From Candidatus Omnitrophota bacterium (GTDB taxonomy: Bacteria; Omnitrophota; Gorgyraeia; Gygaellales; Profunditerraquicolaceae), in NCBI GenBank assembly GCA_028716705.1, contig JAQUPI010000007.1, positions 1 to 50,445 of the forward strand: a stretch of DNA of 50,445 nt, written 5' to 3'. Position numbers and translations under genes: made by a program. The notes below the pieces were generated by a model. The model was not told the origin of the DNA and did not search any database. It saw only the letters and a list, made by a program, of their open reading frames with translations. Shown here piece by piece: positions 43,137-50,445 of the stretch. Each line of letters begins with the position of its first letter. Positions within the stretch are counted from its first letter, which is position 1.

Positions 43137-43231
43137 TTCTTCTCTTCCTCCCCTGGCTTCGGCTTAAGCCATTTTAAGGCTTCGCTGTCGAACCTTTGCA
43201 TATACAAGACAATAATATTCTTTTTATTCAT
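43133..43231 (-). CDS. 32-residue ORF between a B12-rSAM gene and the U32-like gene
   Basis: Hand-translated ORF. The ATG lies 2 nt after the stop of the upstream B12-rSAM gene, and its own TGA overlaps the next ATG as ATGA, so it is coupled on both sides. The product runs from MNKKNIIVLYMQRF to a charged tail ending KPGEEEKK. It has no clear Shine-Dalgarno and I do not recognise it. It fills the only gap of this size in the operon and could be a small accessory peptide, or simply a spacer ORF that keeps ribosomes moving between genes. Confidence 0.4.
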   Translation of the reverse strand: MNKKNIIVLYMQRFDSEALKWLKPKPGEEEKK

Positions 43232-43233
43232 TT

Positions 43234-44643
43234 TTACCGGCTTAAAGTTGTCGTAAATAAAGAAGCCGCTGACTTTAATTGCGCGATCAGCTGTCTAGAC
43301 GAAGATACCCGGCAAGACCGCTTGAAGATATAAGCCGGCCTGAAATAAAATCTTCTATACGCCCTTTTGATCTGTTTATCTAAAAAACCGGCGCTCAAAA
43401 GCGAATTCGAACTGTAAGACCTATTATACCATCTCTGGGTCAGCGAAGCATTTGCGTCTTCGGGAAGACCTGATAATTCGTAGAATTTAGTGGAAGGGAG
43501 AGGCGTGGCCACCAGGAATTCCGCGTAATCAAGATCGAGTTCTATGGCAAAATCTACGGTATTCTTGATCGTACTTTCATTATCCCCGAACATCCCCAGC
43601 ATGAATGAACCGGAAACTTCCATGCCTGCCGCCTTAGTAAAACGAACGGCGTCTATAGATTCTTTCAGGGTAACTCCTTTGTTATTTGAATCCAGGACCT
43701 GCTGCGATCCGCTCTCAAAACCGTAATTTACCTGGTAGCAGCCGGCTCTCTTCATGATAGAAAGCAGTTCCATATTTATTCCTCCGACCCCGGCAAAGCA
43801 TCTCCAGCTTAAAGGATAATCCCTGCGGATGATTTCTTCGCAAATATTAAAAAGCCTTTCCCGTTCGAACGTCAAAGACTGGTCCCTGAAGACCAGGGAA
43901 CGGATCCCGTACTTATAAACGATCTCGTCTATCTCCTCCATTACGTTTCCTACGGAACGGTACCTGACCTGGTTCATATACCAGATATTGGTCGGGCAGA
44001 AAATGCATTTAGAATAAGGGCAGCCCCTGCTTGTAGAGATGGTAGTGAAAGGATTTTCCCTGGCGTAAGGCGCGATGTATCTTTTATTAGGCAATAAATC
44101 CCGGGCCGGGAAAGGAAGCGAATCCAAATCCTGCAGAAGGGTCCTTTTTGTCTGAACTAACTTCCCGCATGTTTGATATGCGATATTTTCAGTAAACATT
44201 CCGTTAACAATATCCAGAAACGGCTTTTCCGGTTCTCCCAGAATAACGTAATCTATATGACCGCAAGATAAAGCCGTTTCGGGTCCAGCGGTAACGTTTG
44301 GGCCCCAGATGATTATTTTTGCGTCAGGCAGTGCGTTTTTAAAATATCGGGACAGATCCATATCGTATTGAATACTGCCCCAGGCCGAAGGTATGCCGAT
44401 AAAATCCGGATCTTCTTTAACGGCTGTCTTCACTAATTCGGGGACAGCTATATCCAGGGTACTTGCGTCTAACAGACTTACTGAAACGCCGTGCTCGCGC
44501 AAAAGAGCCGCTGTATACGCCAAGTCCAAAGGCGGATAAACCATAGAGGTGGGGATTTCTCCTCCGGCGTAGTCGCGCAAAAAATGTATACGTTCCTTGT
44601 TATTTATCTGGACGAGGGGATTAACCAGAAAAACTTTTGTCAT
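43234..44643 (-). CDS. B12-binding radical SAM protein with CX4CX2C cluster motif
   Basis: 469 residues. The cobalamin-binding domain covers residues 1-180 (IIIWGPNVTAGPETALS, VILGEPEKPFLD). The rSAM motif is SRGCPYSKCIFC, C208-x4-C213-x2-C216, one residue longer than the usual CX3CX2C; similar CPYxxCxFC spacings occur in other B12-rSAM proteins. VNYGFESGSQQVL and SFMLGMFGDNES follow. The tail YRRFYFRPAYIFKRS is shared with other B12-rSAM enzymes here. The start overlaps the upstream GT39 stop as ATGA. Such proteins often act on lipid-linked or membrane substrates, which fits the flanking membrane transferases. Confidence 0.9.
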   Translation of the reverse strand: MTKVFLVNPLVQINNKERIHFLRDYAGGEIPTSMVYPPLDLAYTAALLREHGVSVSLLDASTLDIAVPELVKTAVKEDPDFIGIPSAWGSIQYDMDLSRYFKNALPDAKIIIWGPNVTAGPETALSCGHIDYVILGEPEKPFLDIVNGMFTENIAYQTCGKLVQTKRTLLQDLDSLPFPARDLLPNKRYIAPYARENPFTTISTSRGCPYSKCIFCPTNIWYMNQVRYRSVGNVMEEIDEIVYKYGIRSLVFRDQSLTFERERLFNICEEIIRRDYPLSWRCFAGVGGINMELLSIMKRAGCYQVNYGFESGSQQVLDSNNKGVTLKESIDAVRFTKAAGMEVSGSFMLGMFGDNESTIKNTVDFAIELDLDYAEFLVATPLPSTKFYELSGLPEDANASLTQRWYNRSYSSNSLLSAGFLDKQIKRAYRRFYFRPAYIFKRSCRVSSSRQLIAQLKSAASLFTTTLSR

Positions 44644-46241
44644 ATTTGGCCATTCGGGTTTACAAGTAAATATACCGTCAAATTCTTAAAATGTTTAACT
44701 TCTTTCCTGACATATTCCTTCTCCAATAATTCCAATTTTATGCGTTCTTTTGAACCAGGCATGCAGGCGATCTTGAAAGGATCCCAGCTGGCAAATACCA
44801 GCCATAGCCGTTTGTGGCCCTTTAAGGGAAAGTCTGTTTTCGTCAAAAGCTCGCCTACTTTATCCCAGCTTTTGAAGGCAGCCATTTCGCCTTCTAGGGT
44901 CCAATGCAACATCAGGGATATTTCATCCTGCTTGAAGGACCGGCTGTTCTTGCCTGCAGTCTTATTGAAACGGTAATTAAAATAATAGCGGAAAGGAACA
45001 ACCGTATTGCATTCGGTATGGAATATGACGTCCCCCTCCTGGAAGTTTTCATAAATGTACCGGGCCGATTCCCTGCATTCCGGTTTTTCCTTTATCCCGA
45101 TGTGCTCTTCCTTTACTGCAGAAAGGTGGCCTTTGTAATAATTATTCAACGCAAGGCAGTTTAACGTAAAGAGCGGGACAAGAACCATTATTGTCAAATT
45201 TCTCTGCAAACAGGCAATGCCGCCCCCGGCGATCAAATATAGGAAAATAGAACTGGGTATCAGATATCTGTCGGCGTATGCCATTTGCCTGCCCGAATAC
45301 ATCACCAGGATAGGAAAAAGAAAACACGATAAGCAAAGATATAACGCCTCTTTTTGCCTTACTTTTACTAATGCCAAAAAGAATAACCCGAGGAACAATA
45401 AAGAGGCCGTTATCCAGACCCAGCGAACAGCGTTATACCCTATGCACATATTCTTGAACGTATAACATAATATCGGTACCCGGGAGCTGATCGCTTCAGA
45501 AGCAGTGGAAACGAAAATGTAGGAGGCGGCCTGCTTGAGCCCTCCGGCGCGGGCCAATTCTATTAATGTGAATATTATCCCGGGCATGATCAAAAACGCG
45601 ATTATCCCAAGGCCCGTCGCCCACTGTCTGAAGGAATATTTGAACCTTTTACGCCAGAAGATGCAAAATACGACCTGGGCGGATAGGACAAAAACGGTAG
45701 CAATGTGCATATAAAAATTTACGGCAGAGGATATTATATAAACCCATAAATAGCGGTATTCCCCGCTGTGCAGGAATTTCCAGAGAGAGTAAACCGCAAG
45801 CAAGGTCAATAAAGATATGAGCGAATACATCCTGAATTCCTGCGAGTAATAAACATGAAAAGGCGCCATCGCTATAATAAAGGCGCTGGCTAATCCGGCC
45901 CGGCGGCCGAAAAAAAGCTTGCCTACCTTGTATATCAGGAATATGCAGAGTATCCCAAAGATTACTGAGGGTAACCTGAGCATGAATTCCCCCTCAAAGA
46001 AGCTGCTCCAGAAAGTGCTGAACACCCTGTAGCCGTAATTGCTTATATCCAATCCTTCCCTGCAGAGCTTGTCCCACATGAATTTCAGGCTTGGCCAGAA
46101 CCCCGCCGGCCCGGACCTGAATAATATAAAAAGCGATTCATCAGCCCAAAGACTCTCCTGGCCTAATTTGTAGAGCCTTAAAACCGCTCCTGATAATAAG
46201 GCCGAGATGAGAAATGCCTTAATTCGAGGTTCCTTTTTCAT
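44640..46241 (-). CDS. GT39-like polytopic membrane glycosyltransferase
   Basis: 533 residues with about eleven membrane helices. LWADES provides D34-E35 in the first periplasmic loop. FHVYYSQEFRMYSLI is a hallmark block of the GT39/GT83 superfamily, and GRRAGLASAFIIAMAP precedes it as usual. A C-terminal soluble part (about 380-533) is shorter than in ArnT. It would transfer a sugar from polyprenyl phosphate to an acceptor on the outer face of the inner membrane. Its 3' end overlaps the start of the CX4CX2C B12-rSAM gene by 4 nt, and its 5' end overlaps the upstream B12-rSAM gene by 23 nt, so it is translated with two radical enzymes. Confidence 0.9.
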   Translation of the reverse strand: MKKEPRIKAFLISALLSGAVLRLYKLGQESLWADESLFILFRSGPAGFWPSLKFMWDKLCREGLDISNYGYRVFSTFWSSFFEGEFMLRLPSVIFGILCIFLIYKVGKLFFGRRAGLASAFIIAMAPFHVYYSQEFRMYSLISLLTLLAVYSLWKFLHSGEYRYLWVYIISSAVNFYMHIATVFVLSAQVVFCIFWRKRFKYSFRQWATGLGIIAFLIMPGIIFTLIELARAGGLKQAASYIFVSTASEAISSRVPILCYTFKNMCIGYNAVRWVWITASLLFLGLFFLALVKVRQKEALYLCLSCFLFPILVMYSGRQMAYADRYLIPSSIFLYLIAGGGIACLQRNLTIMVLVPLFTLNCLALNNYYKGHLSAVKEEHIGIKEKPECRESARYIYENFQEGDVIFHTECNTVVPFRYYFNYRFNKTAGKNSRSFKQDEISLMLHWTLEGEMAAFKSWDKVGELLTKTDFPLKGHKRLWLVFASWDPFKIACMPGSKERIKLELLEKEYVRKEVKHFKNLTVYLLVNPNGQI

Positions 46242-47667
46242 CTTTTCTCAGGTGCAAAAATAACGCGAAAAAACCGAGGATCTGAGCTTTTAATTGGAGC
46301 CAGGACTCCGCGCAAAGCGCCCTGCGCATCATGTATGCGGCGCGGAAATAGAATTCTCTTCTCGCCCGGAAAAGAAAGTCCGTAAGCTCCTGTTTCTTCA
46401 GCGATTCCGGCACATACATGATATCGTTGTGATCCATCATGCTTGTCCTTTGATTGAAATCAAAGCGATAACCTTTTTCGGTGAGCATTTTGTAGATTTC
46501 GCTTCCGGGAAAAGGCATAAATTTGATAAAATGCGCGTAATCGATAGGCAGCTCCTTAGAAAAATTTAGCGTCTTACGCAGGGTTTCCTTTGTGTCCCAG
46601 GGAGTTCCCACGACAAAATCCGCCCGCACGCTTAAACCCGCCTCTTTCGCCAGGTAAACCGCCTTCCTGTTATCGGCGAGGGTAATCTTCTTCTTCAGGC
46701 GCATTAGCACATTCTCGTCTCCGGATTCCAAACCAAACAATATCTGCCAGCATCCGGCTTCTTTCATGCTTTTTAACAGCTCTTTTGAAACGCTGTTGAC
46801 CGATGCGAAACAGATCCAGGGTATCCTGATTCCGCGTTTTTTTATTTTTTCGCATATCTCAAAGATCAGATCTTTATTCCAGGTGAAGTTATCATCATAA
46901 AACCTGATCTCCCGCGCGCCGAATTCTCTTTGCGCCAGCTCAATCTCATCCAGGATATTATCCGCATCCCTTGTCCGGTAAACCTGCCCAAAGACCGCCT
47001 GATCGCAAAAAGTACATCCCATGGGACAGCCCCTGCTGCTCATAAGCGTGGCCACAGGCATCTTCCGGTAAGAAGCGGGAAAGGGGCTATATGCTGAAAG
47101 CGGAGGCAAAAGGTGCCTTGCGGGAAAGGGCAGTTCACTCAAGTCGCTAATAAATCCGCGCCTGCCGGTCTGCAGCTCGTTACCGTTCTGATCATGATAA
47201 ACCAGCCCGTCAATATCTTGCAGGCGGCTTAATCCTGAAGTCTCGATCCGCTTTACCAGTTCTAAGAATGTAACTTCCCCCTCTCCGATTACGCCTATAT
47301 CAAAACTGCCCGAAGACATAGCTTCCCGGGGCAGGGCGGTAACGTGCGGCCCTCCGATGACAATAACGGACTTGGGAAAAAGCTTTCGAGCCTGGACGGC
47401 TACTTTTTGGGCGCTCGCAAAAGATATACTGGTTGCGGTGATACCAAGGACATCGGGCGAATAACAGGTTAAGGAATGGACTAGATCCGGCATGTAAAGT
47501 CCTAGCGCGCAATCAAGAATCTTCACCTGATAATTATTTTTTTCCAAAACGGCGGCGAGGTAAGCCAGCCCTAAAGGAGCGACAATCTCCAGGATCGCTT
47601 TTTTGCGTTTATCTTTAATCACACATAGCCATTCTTCTAACGGCGGATTGATCAAAGCTACTTTCAT
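46219..47667 (-). CDS. B12-binding radical SAM protein (BchE/HpnJ-like)
   Basis: 482 residues. The cobalamin domain spans 1-175, with VIGGPHVTALPREAM and GVIGEGEVTFLELV, both typical of BchE and hopanoid HpnJ-type proteins. The rSAM motif is C214-x3-C218-x2-C221 in SRGCPMGCTFC. FYDDNFTWNKDL, ILFGLESGDENVL and DFVVGTPWDTKETL follow. The C-terminal FYFRAAYMMRRAL is the tail shared with other members here. HpnJ and BchE modify lipid side chains or tetrapyrrole rings, but without a hopanoid cluster that function cannot be assigned. It lies between two GT39-like genes (5-nt gap on one side, overlap on the other). Confidence 0.9.
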   Translation of the reverse strand: MKVALINPPLEEWLCVIKDKRKKAILEIVAPLGLAYLAAVLEKNNYQVKILDCALGLYMPDLVHSLTCYSPDVLGITATSISFASAQKVAVQARKLFPKSVIVIGGPHVTALPREAMSSGSFDIGVIGEGEVTFLELVKRIETSGLSRLQDIDGLVYHDQNGNELQTGRRGFISDLSELPFPARHLLPPLSAYSPFPASYRKMPVATLMSSRGCPMGCTFCDQAVFGQVYRTRDADNILDEIELAQREFGAREIRFYDDNFTWNKDLIFEICEKIKKRGIRIPWICFASVNSVSKELLKSMKEAGCWQILFGLESGDENVLMRLKKKITLADNRKAVYLAKEAGLSVRADFVVGTPWDTKETLRKTLNFSKELPIDYAHFIKFMPFPGSEIYKMLTEKGYRFDFNQRTSMMDHNDIMYVPESLKKQELTDFLFRARREFYFRAAYMMRRALCAESWLQLKAQILGFFALFLHLRKDEKGTSN

Positions 47668-47671
47668 GGGA

Positions 47672-49420
47672 TTATTCCCTTAAAATACGCTTCAATACAT
47701 AGATGTTCTCTTTTCTGAACTTAAGCGCGTTATAATACTGTTTTCTCCTGTAGGCCTTAAAATCCCACTCGCTTCTTAAGCCTGAAGTATTCTTCGCCGA
47801 AGAAAAACGGTGCAAATAATCTCCCTTGCGCAGGGAGGGGGAAAAAGAAATTATGTACTCCGGATCATATTTTGGCTCAATATACGCTATCCATTTGGGT
47901 GTGGTATATTTATCTTCCTGATTTGCCTCTATTTCTTTTCTTCTTTTTTCTACCGCGCTATCAGAATAGACCAAATACCCCCACTCATATCCTCCTTCTA
48001 TATTGTTCGCGGCTACCCCTTCCTTAAGCAGGTCATTCGCCGCTTCCCAGCGGGCCTGGTTCCAATTCATATAATCTCTTGTTCCCAGGATCGAATAAAA
48101 AGCCATAAGAGCCAGTCCGGCAATTACCGCGGCCCTGCTAAATCCTGTCTTTTCTAGGACCTCTATGGCCAATAAAATAGCCATAGGCAGGAAATAGACC
48201 AGGTTGTGGTCCGCGTAACGCAGCATAAAAAACAGCATAAACATCAATTGCAATATCCCGATTATGAAGATTAAATTGCGCTTATCCTCCCTGAAAAGTG
48301 TCGGGAGCCTGACCAATAAGGCCATTGCCAACGCTAATGCCGATAAAAAGGAGATCAAAGTTATAAACATCTGCTGGCCGGAGTTGAAGAATATCGATTT
48401 GTCTCCAAGGATACTTACCGGCCCTACTCCCCATTTATGCATGATAGCCAGGCCGTACGGCATCAAGTTAGTATCCAAAAAATTACCGGAAACTACCCGC
48501 GGCAGGAAGCCAAAAGCCAGCTTTATGGTTATAGCCGAGAAAATTAATCCGGCTATCGCGATCTTTTTATCTTTGAACGCCTTTTTGACTGCGGAAAGGC
48601 TGCCCAACAATAAGGGTGTAATGAATATTCCCAGGTATAATAACACGATAAATAAATTCCGGGGAACATCCTTAAGGTAAGAAAACCGGTCCGAGTATGA
48701 ACTGGAGGCTGCGGAAAGAGGATGATAAAACGCGACTATCGATCCCGGCAAATAAAAAAGGATATACCAGGTTATGTAAACGCAGAATACGATAAACGGG
48801 ACAATACAACTGAGTATAATTTTTTTTAGTAAAATCCGCTCTTTCTTTTGGGTCAAGAATAAATAAAGGGCAAAGGAAAAAGGAATAACGGCTCCCTGCT
48901 GCTTGATCAGTAAGCTGGCAGCGCAAGGCAATGAAGCGAGGAACAATGTCCTGTCGCTACCTTCATCCAGACCCTTAAGGTATAAAAGAACGGAAATAAG
49001 CATTAAAGCCAGGCAGGGGACATCGAGCATAAAAGTAAAGGTAAGGAAAAAATACACGGGGTTAAGGATAAGACAAAGGGCGCCCAACGCGCATAATTCT
49101 TCTTTGATCCTTAACCTTTTTAATATCAAATAAAAGCTGGCTGACCCGGCAAGGCTTAGGATAAATGTTGAGAGGTTGAGCATCCCGAAGGAAAAGCCTT
49201 TAGAAAATAAGCAGAAAAAAGAGCCCCACAAAATCTGCGGTAAAAATGAGGTCAGGCATAATTGGGGAAGTTTTAACTGATAAGTTTTTAAAAAATCCCT
49301 TACTGCCATGCTGTATACCCAGGCATCTCCGGAAGGAAATTCCCTTAAGGGCGAAACCGCCATAAAAAAAACAGCGTAAAGAATAACTACAAAGCCTAAA
49401 AAATGTTTTCCGTATTTCAT
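47672..49420 (-). CDS. GT39-like polytopic membrane glycosyltransferase, divergent first loop
   Basis: 582 residues with 11-12 predicted membrane helices. The first loop reads FPSGDAWVYS, retaining the Asp (D32) but not the following Glu usual in GT39/GT83. YFFLTFTFMLDVPCLALM and LLIKQQGAVIPF match later conserved blocks. A C-terminal region of about 140 residues is soluble. The missing Glu may change catalysis or simply reflect a distant subfamily. It is 5 nt before the B12-rSAM gene and 4 nt after the partial rSAM gene. It is expected to use a polyprenyl-linked donor; the acceptor is unknown. Confidence 0.85.
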   Translation of the reverse strand: MKYGKHFLGFVVILYAVFFMAVSPLREFPSGDAWVYSMAVRDFLKTYQLKLPQLCLTSFLPQILWGSFFCLFSKGFSFGMLNLSTFILSLAGSASFYLILKRLRIKEELCALGALCLILNPVYFFLTFTFMLDVPCLALMLISVLLYLKGLDEGSDRTLFLASLPCAASLLIKQQGAVIPFSFALYLFLTQKKERILLKKIILSCIVPFIVFCVYITWYILFYLPGSIVAFYHPLSAASSSYSDRFSYLKDVPRNLFIVLLYLGIFITPLLLGSLSAVKKAFKDKKIAIAGLIFSAITIKLAFGFLPRVVSGNFLDTNLMPYGLAIMHKWGVGPVSILGDKSIFFNSGQQMFITLISFLSALALAMALLVRLPTLFREDKRNLIFIIGILQLMFMLFFMLRYADHNLVYFLPMAILLAIEVLEKTGFSRAAVIAGLALMAFYSILGTRDYMNWNQARWEAANDLLKEGVAANNIEGGYEWGYLVYSDSAVEKRRKEIEANQEDKYTTPKWIAYIEPKYDPEYIISFSPSLRKGDYLHRFSSAKNTSGLRSEWDFKAYRRKQYYNALKFRKENIYVLKRILRE

Positions 49421-49423
49421 CGG

Positions 49424-50445
49424 CTAACCGCCATCTTTATAGAATATTCTCCAAAAGGCAGAAATGACATTGCACATTAATTTTGAACAAAAGAAAACCA
49501 TCCTCCTTATCAGCCTGGAATTGGATTTCAGCAAATATGGGAAAAGAAACTCCGCTATCCTGCAAGAGCTCTTGCATATTGTCTGCTGCAATTTCATCCT
49601 GAAAGATTCCTCTTCTGATAACCTCCCGCGCGGCTCGCAAAAACCCGGAATGAAATATCCCAGCTTAGGGGTCAGAAAACCTTCTCTATTGGTATCCGCG
49701 CTGGATCTAATGAAATCTTTAAAAGAAGACCTGGTCCTGACTATGCCGTATTTCGATGGATCAAGGGATATGGGGCTTGCCGGCTCAATTGCCGGACTGC
49801 TGGTAGAAATACTGATGATGTTCTTGAAACGCCCTCTTAACGTGTCCTGGAAATAAAGGGTTTCTTTAAAATCGCCGGCTGTTTCAAAAGGCAAACCGCA
49901 TGAGAAATATAAATATACCGGAATATCCAACGATTCGATCGCCTCTAGCTTGTCCGCCAGCTCTTCATTATTGTAATAGAACCCTTTATTCAGTTTCCTG
50001 ATCTTCTCGGAACCTGACTCAGGCGAAATCCCGATATGCAGCTTAAACCCTTCCGCGCGCAGGCCGCTAAACGCGTCTAGGACGCTTTTAGGAGGCAGGG
50101 CCCAGCATTCGAGGAAATAGTCCATCTTTATATCCTTCGATTTTAAACTCTCAAAAAGTTTCTCAAAATAATCCCGATGATTGCTGAACGGAAAATATGA
50201 AATGTAAATTTCCTTGAACCCGTAATCCCGGGCTTCCGTAATAGTTTCCAGGACTTTCTCGACCGAGCGCACGCTGACCCCGCTCCTGCCGCAAGTTTGG
50301 ACTTGGCTTAATTTTGAACCTCCGCAATAACTGCAGCTTACCATGCAGCCTTTGCTTATAAGCAAGGGGAAATAAGGGGGCGGGCCCATCTTTGAGAATA
50401 TCTTCGCATTTATCCCCCTTGGCCAACGCGCTCCGCGCATGTCCT
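49424..50445 (-). CDS. Radical SAM protein, Ta0216-like, partial at the right edge
   Basis: The frame is open to the right edge, so the N-terminus (presumably a cobalamin-binding domain) lies outside; an ATG at 50440 is probably internal. Visible motifs: SKGCMVSCSYCGGS with CX3CX2C followed by GG, HIGISPESGSEKIRK, LYFSCGLPFETAGDF and AIEPASPISLDPSKYGI. These correspond block by block to the plus-strand B12-rSAM gene at 35211-36953. Here the FLDPGSxAFE block reads IEPASPISLD. The C-terminal part after about residue 270 is basic and hydrophobic and could touch the membrane. It is the first visible gene of the right-hand operon. Confidence 0.85.
   Translation of the reverse strand, partial: DMRGARWPRGINAKIFSKMGPPPYFPLLISKGCMVSCSYCGGSKLSQVQTCGRSGVSVRSVEKVLETITEARDYGFKEIYISYFPFSNHRDYFEKLFESLKSKDIKMDYFLECWALPPKSVLDAFSGLRAEGFKLHIGISPESGSEKIRKLNKGFYYNNEELADKLEAIESLDIPVYLYFSCGLPFETAGDFKETLYFQDTLRGRFKNIISISTSSPAIEPASPISLDPSKYGIVRTRSSFKDFIRSSADTNREGFLTPKLGYFIPGFCEPRGRLSEEESFRMKLQQTICKSSCRIAEFLFPYLLKSNSRLIRRMVFFCSKLMCNVISAFWRIFYKDGG

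Noticed and set aside
1-50445. CRISPR arrays, tRNA or rRNA genes, transposases, integrases, reverse transcriptase (DGR)
   Set aside because: No short regularly spaced repeats, RNA gene motifs or mobile-element proteins were seen on reading through the window.

Overview
The window comes from an uncultivated bacterium. Gene-dense, colinear operons, B12-dependent radical SAM proteins, TPR proteins and GT39-type membrane transferases, with mid-range GC judged by eye, resemble genomes of the Omnitrophota/PVC type. That placement is a guess, because no rRNA, tRNA or other marker gene is present. The dominant feature is an extraordinary density of radical SAM (rSAM) enzymes. I count 24 rSAM proteins plus one C-terminal remnant in 50 kb.

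Region 1 (1-31401, minus strand) behaves as one very long operon of 26 ORFs read from right to left. Most junctions are overlaps or gaps under 25 nt, and the only sizeable intergenic region lies upstream of its first gene. It begins with polysaccharide-export functions: a WecA/MraY-like phosphosugar transferase, a UDP-galactopyranose-mutase-like flavoprotein, and a Wzm/Wzt-type ABC exporter whose ATPase carries three large C-terminal modules. Then come three rSAM/SPASM paralogues, a 1114-residue protein (module, coiled coil, module, coiled coil, rSAM), a B12-binding rSAM with one C-terminal module, another SPASM protein, a 49-residue basic ORF, and thirteen further paralogues of the same rSAM/SPASM family. 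An SGNH/TPR protein and a 45-residue SPASM-tail remnant interrupt this series. The last paralogue carries a TPR tail and leaves the window at the left edge. In total 16 members of one rSAM/SPASM family sit in one operon. They share a CX3CX2C motif, SLDS and HD-x-(L/M)RG segments, a WP-x-D motif, and a Cys-rich tail CX3CX5C.

The shared module of about 220 residues occurs three times in the exporter ATPase, twice in the 1114-residue protein and once in the B12-rSAM. In O-antigen exporters of this class the ATPase C-terminal domain reads the finished glycan. My inference is that the module recognises a common glycan, which the radical enzymes modify before or during export. This is the best candidate for an undescribed system in the window.

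Region 2 (31402-31975) is the only long non-coding stretch. It is a divergent regulatory region with one good minus-strand promoter candidate, a weaker plus-strand one, and two inverted repeats. Region 3 (31976-36953, plus strand) holds a membrane beta-propeller protein between two B12-binding rSAM proteins. Region 4 (36939-50445, minus strand) is a second operon. Three GT39-like membrane glycosyltransferases alternate with B12-rSAM proteins, followed by a U32-peptidase-like protein, an SGNH hydrolase, a dienelactone-hydrolase-like lipoprotein and a sulfatase-fold protein with altered active-site residues. The overall theme is envelope glycan or lipid-linked sugar synthesis with very heavy radical chemistry.
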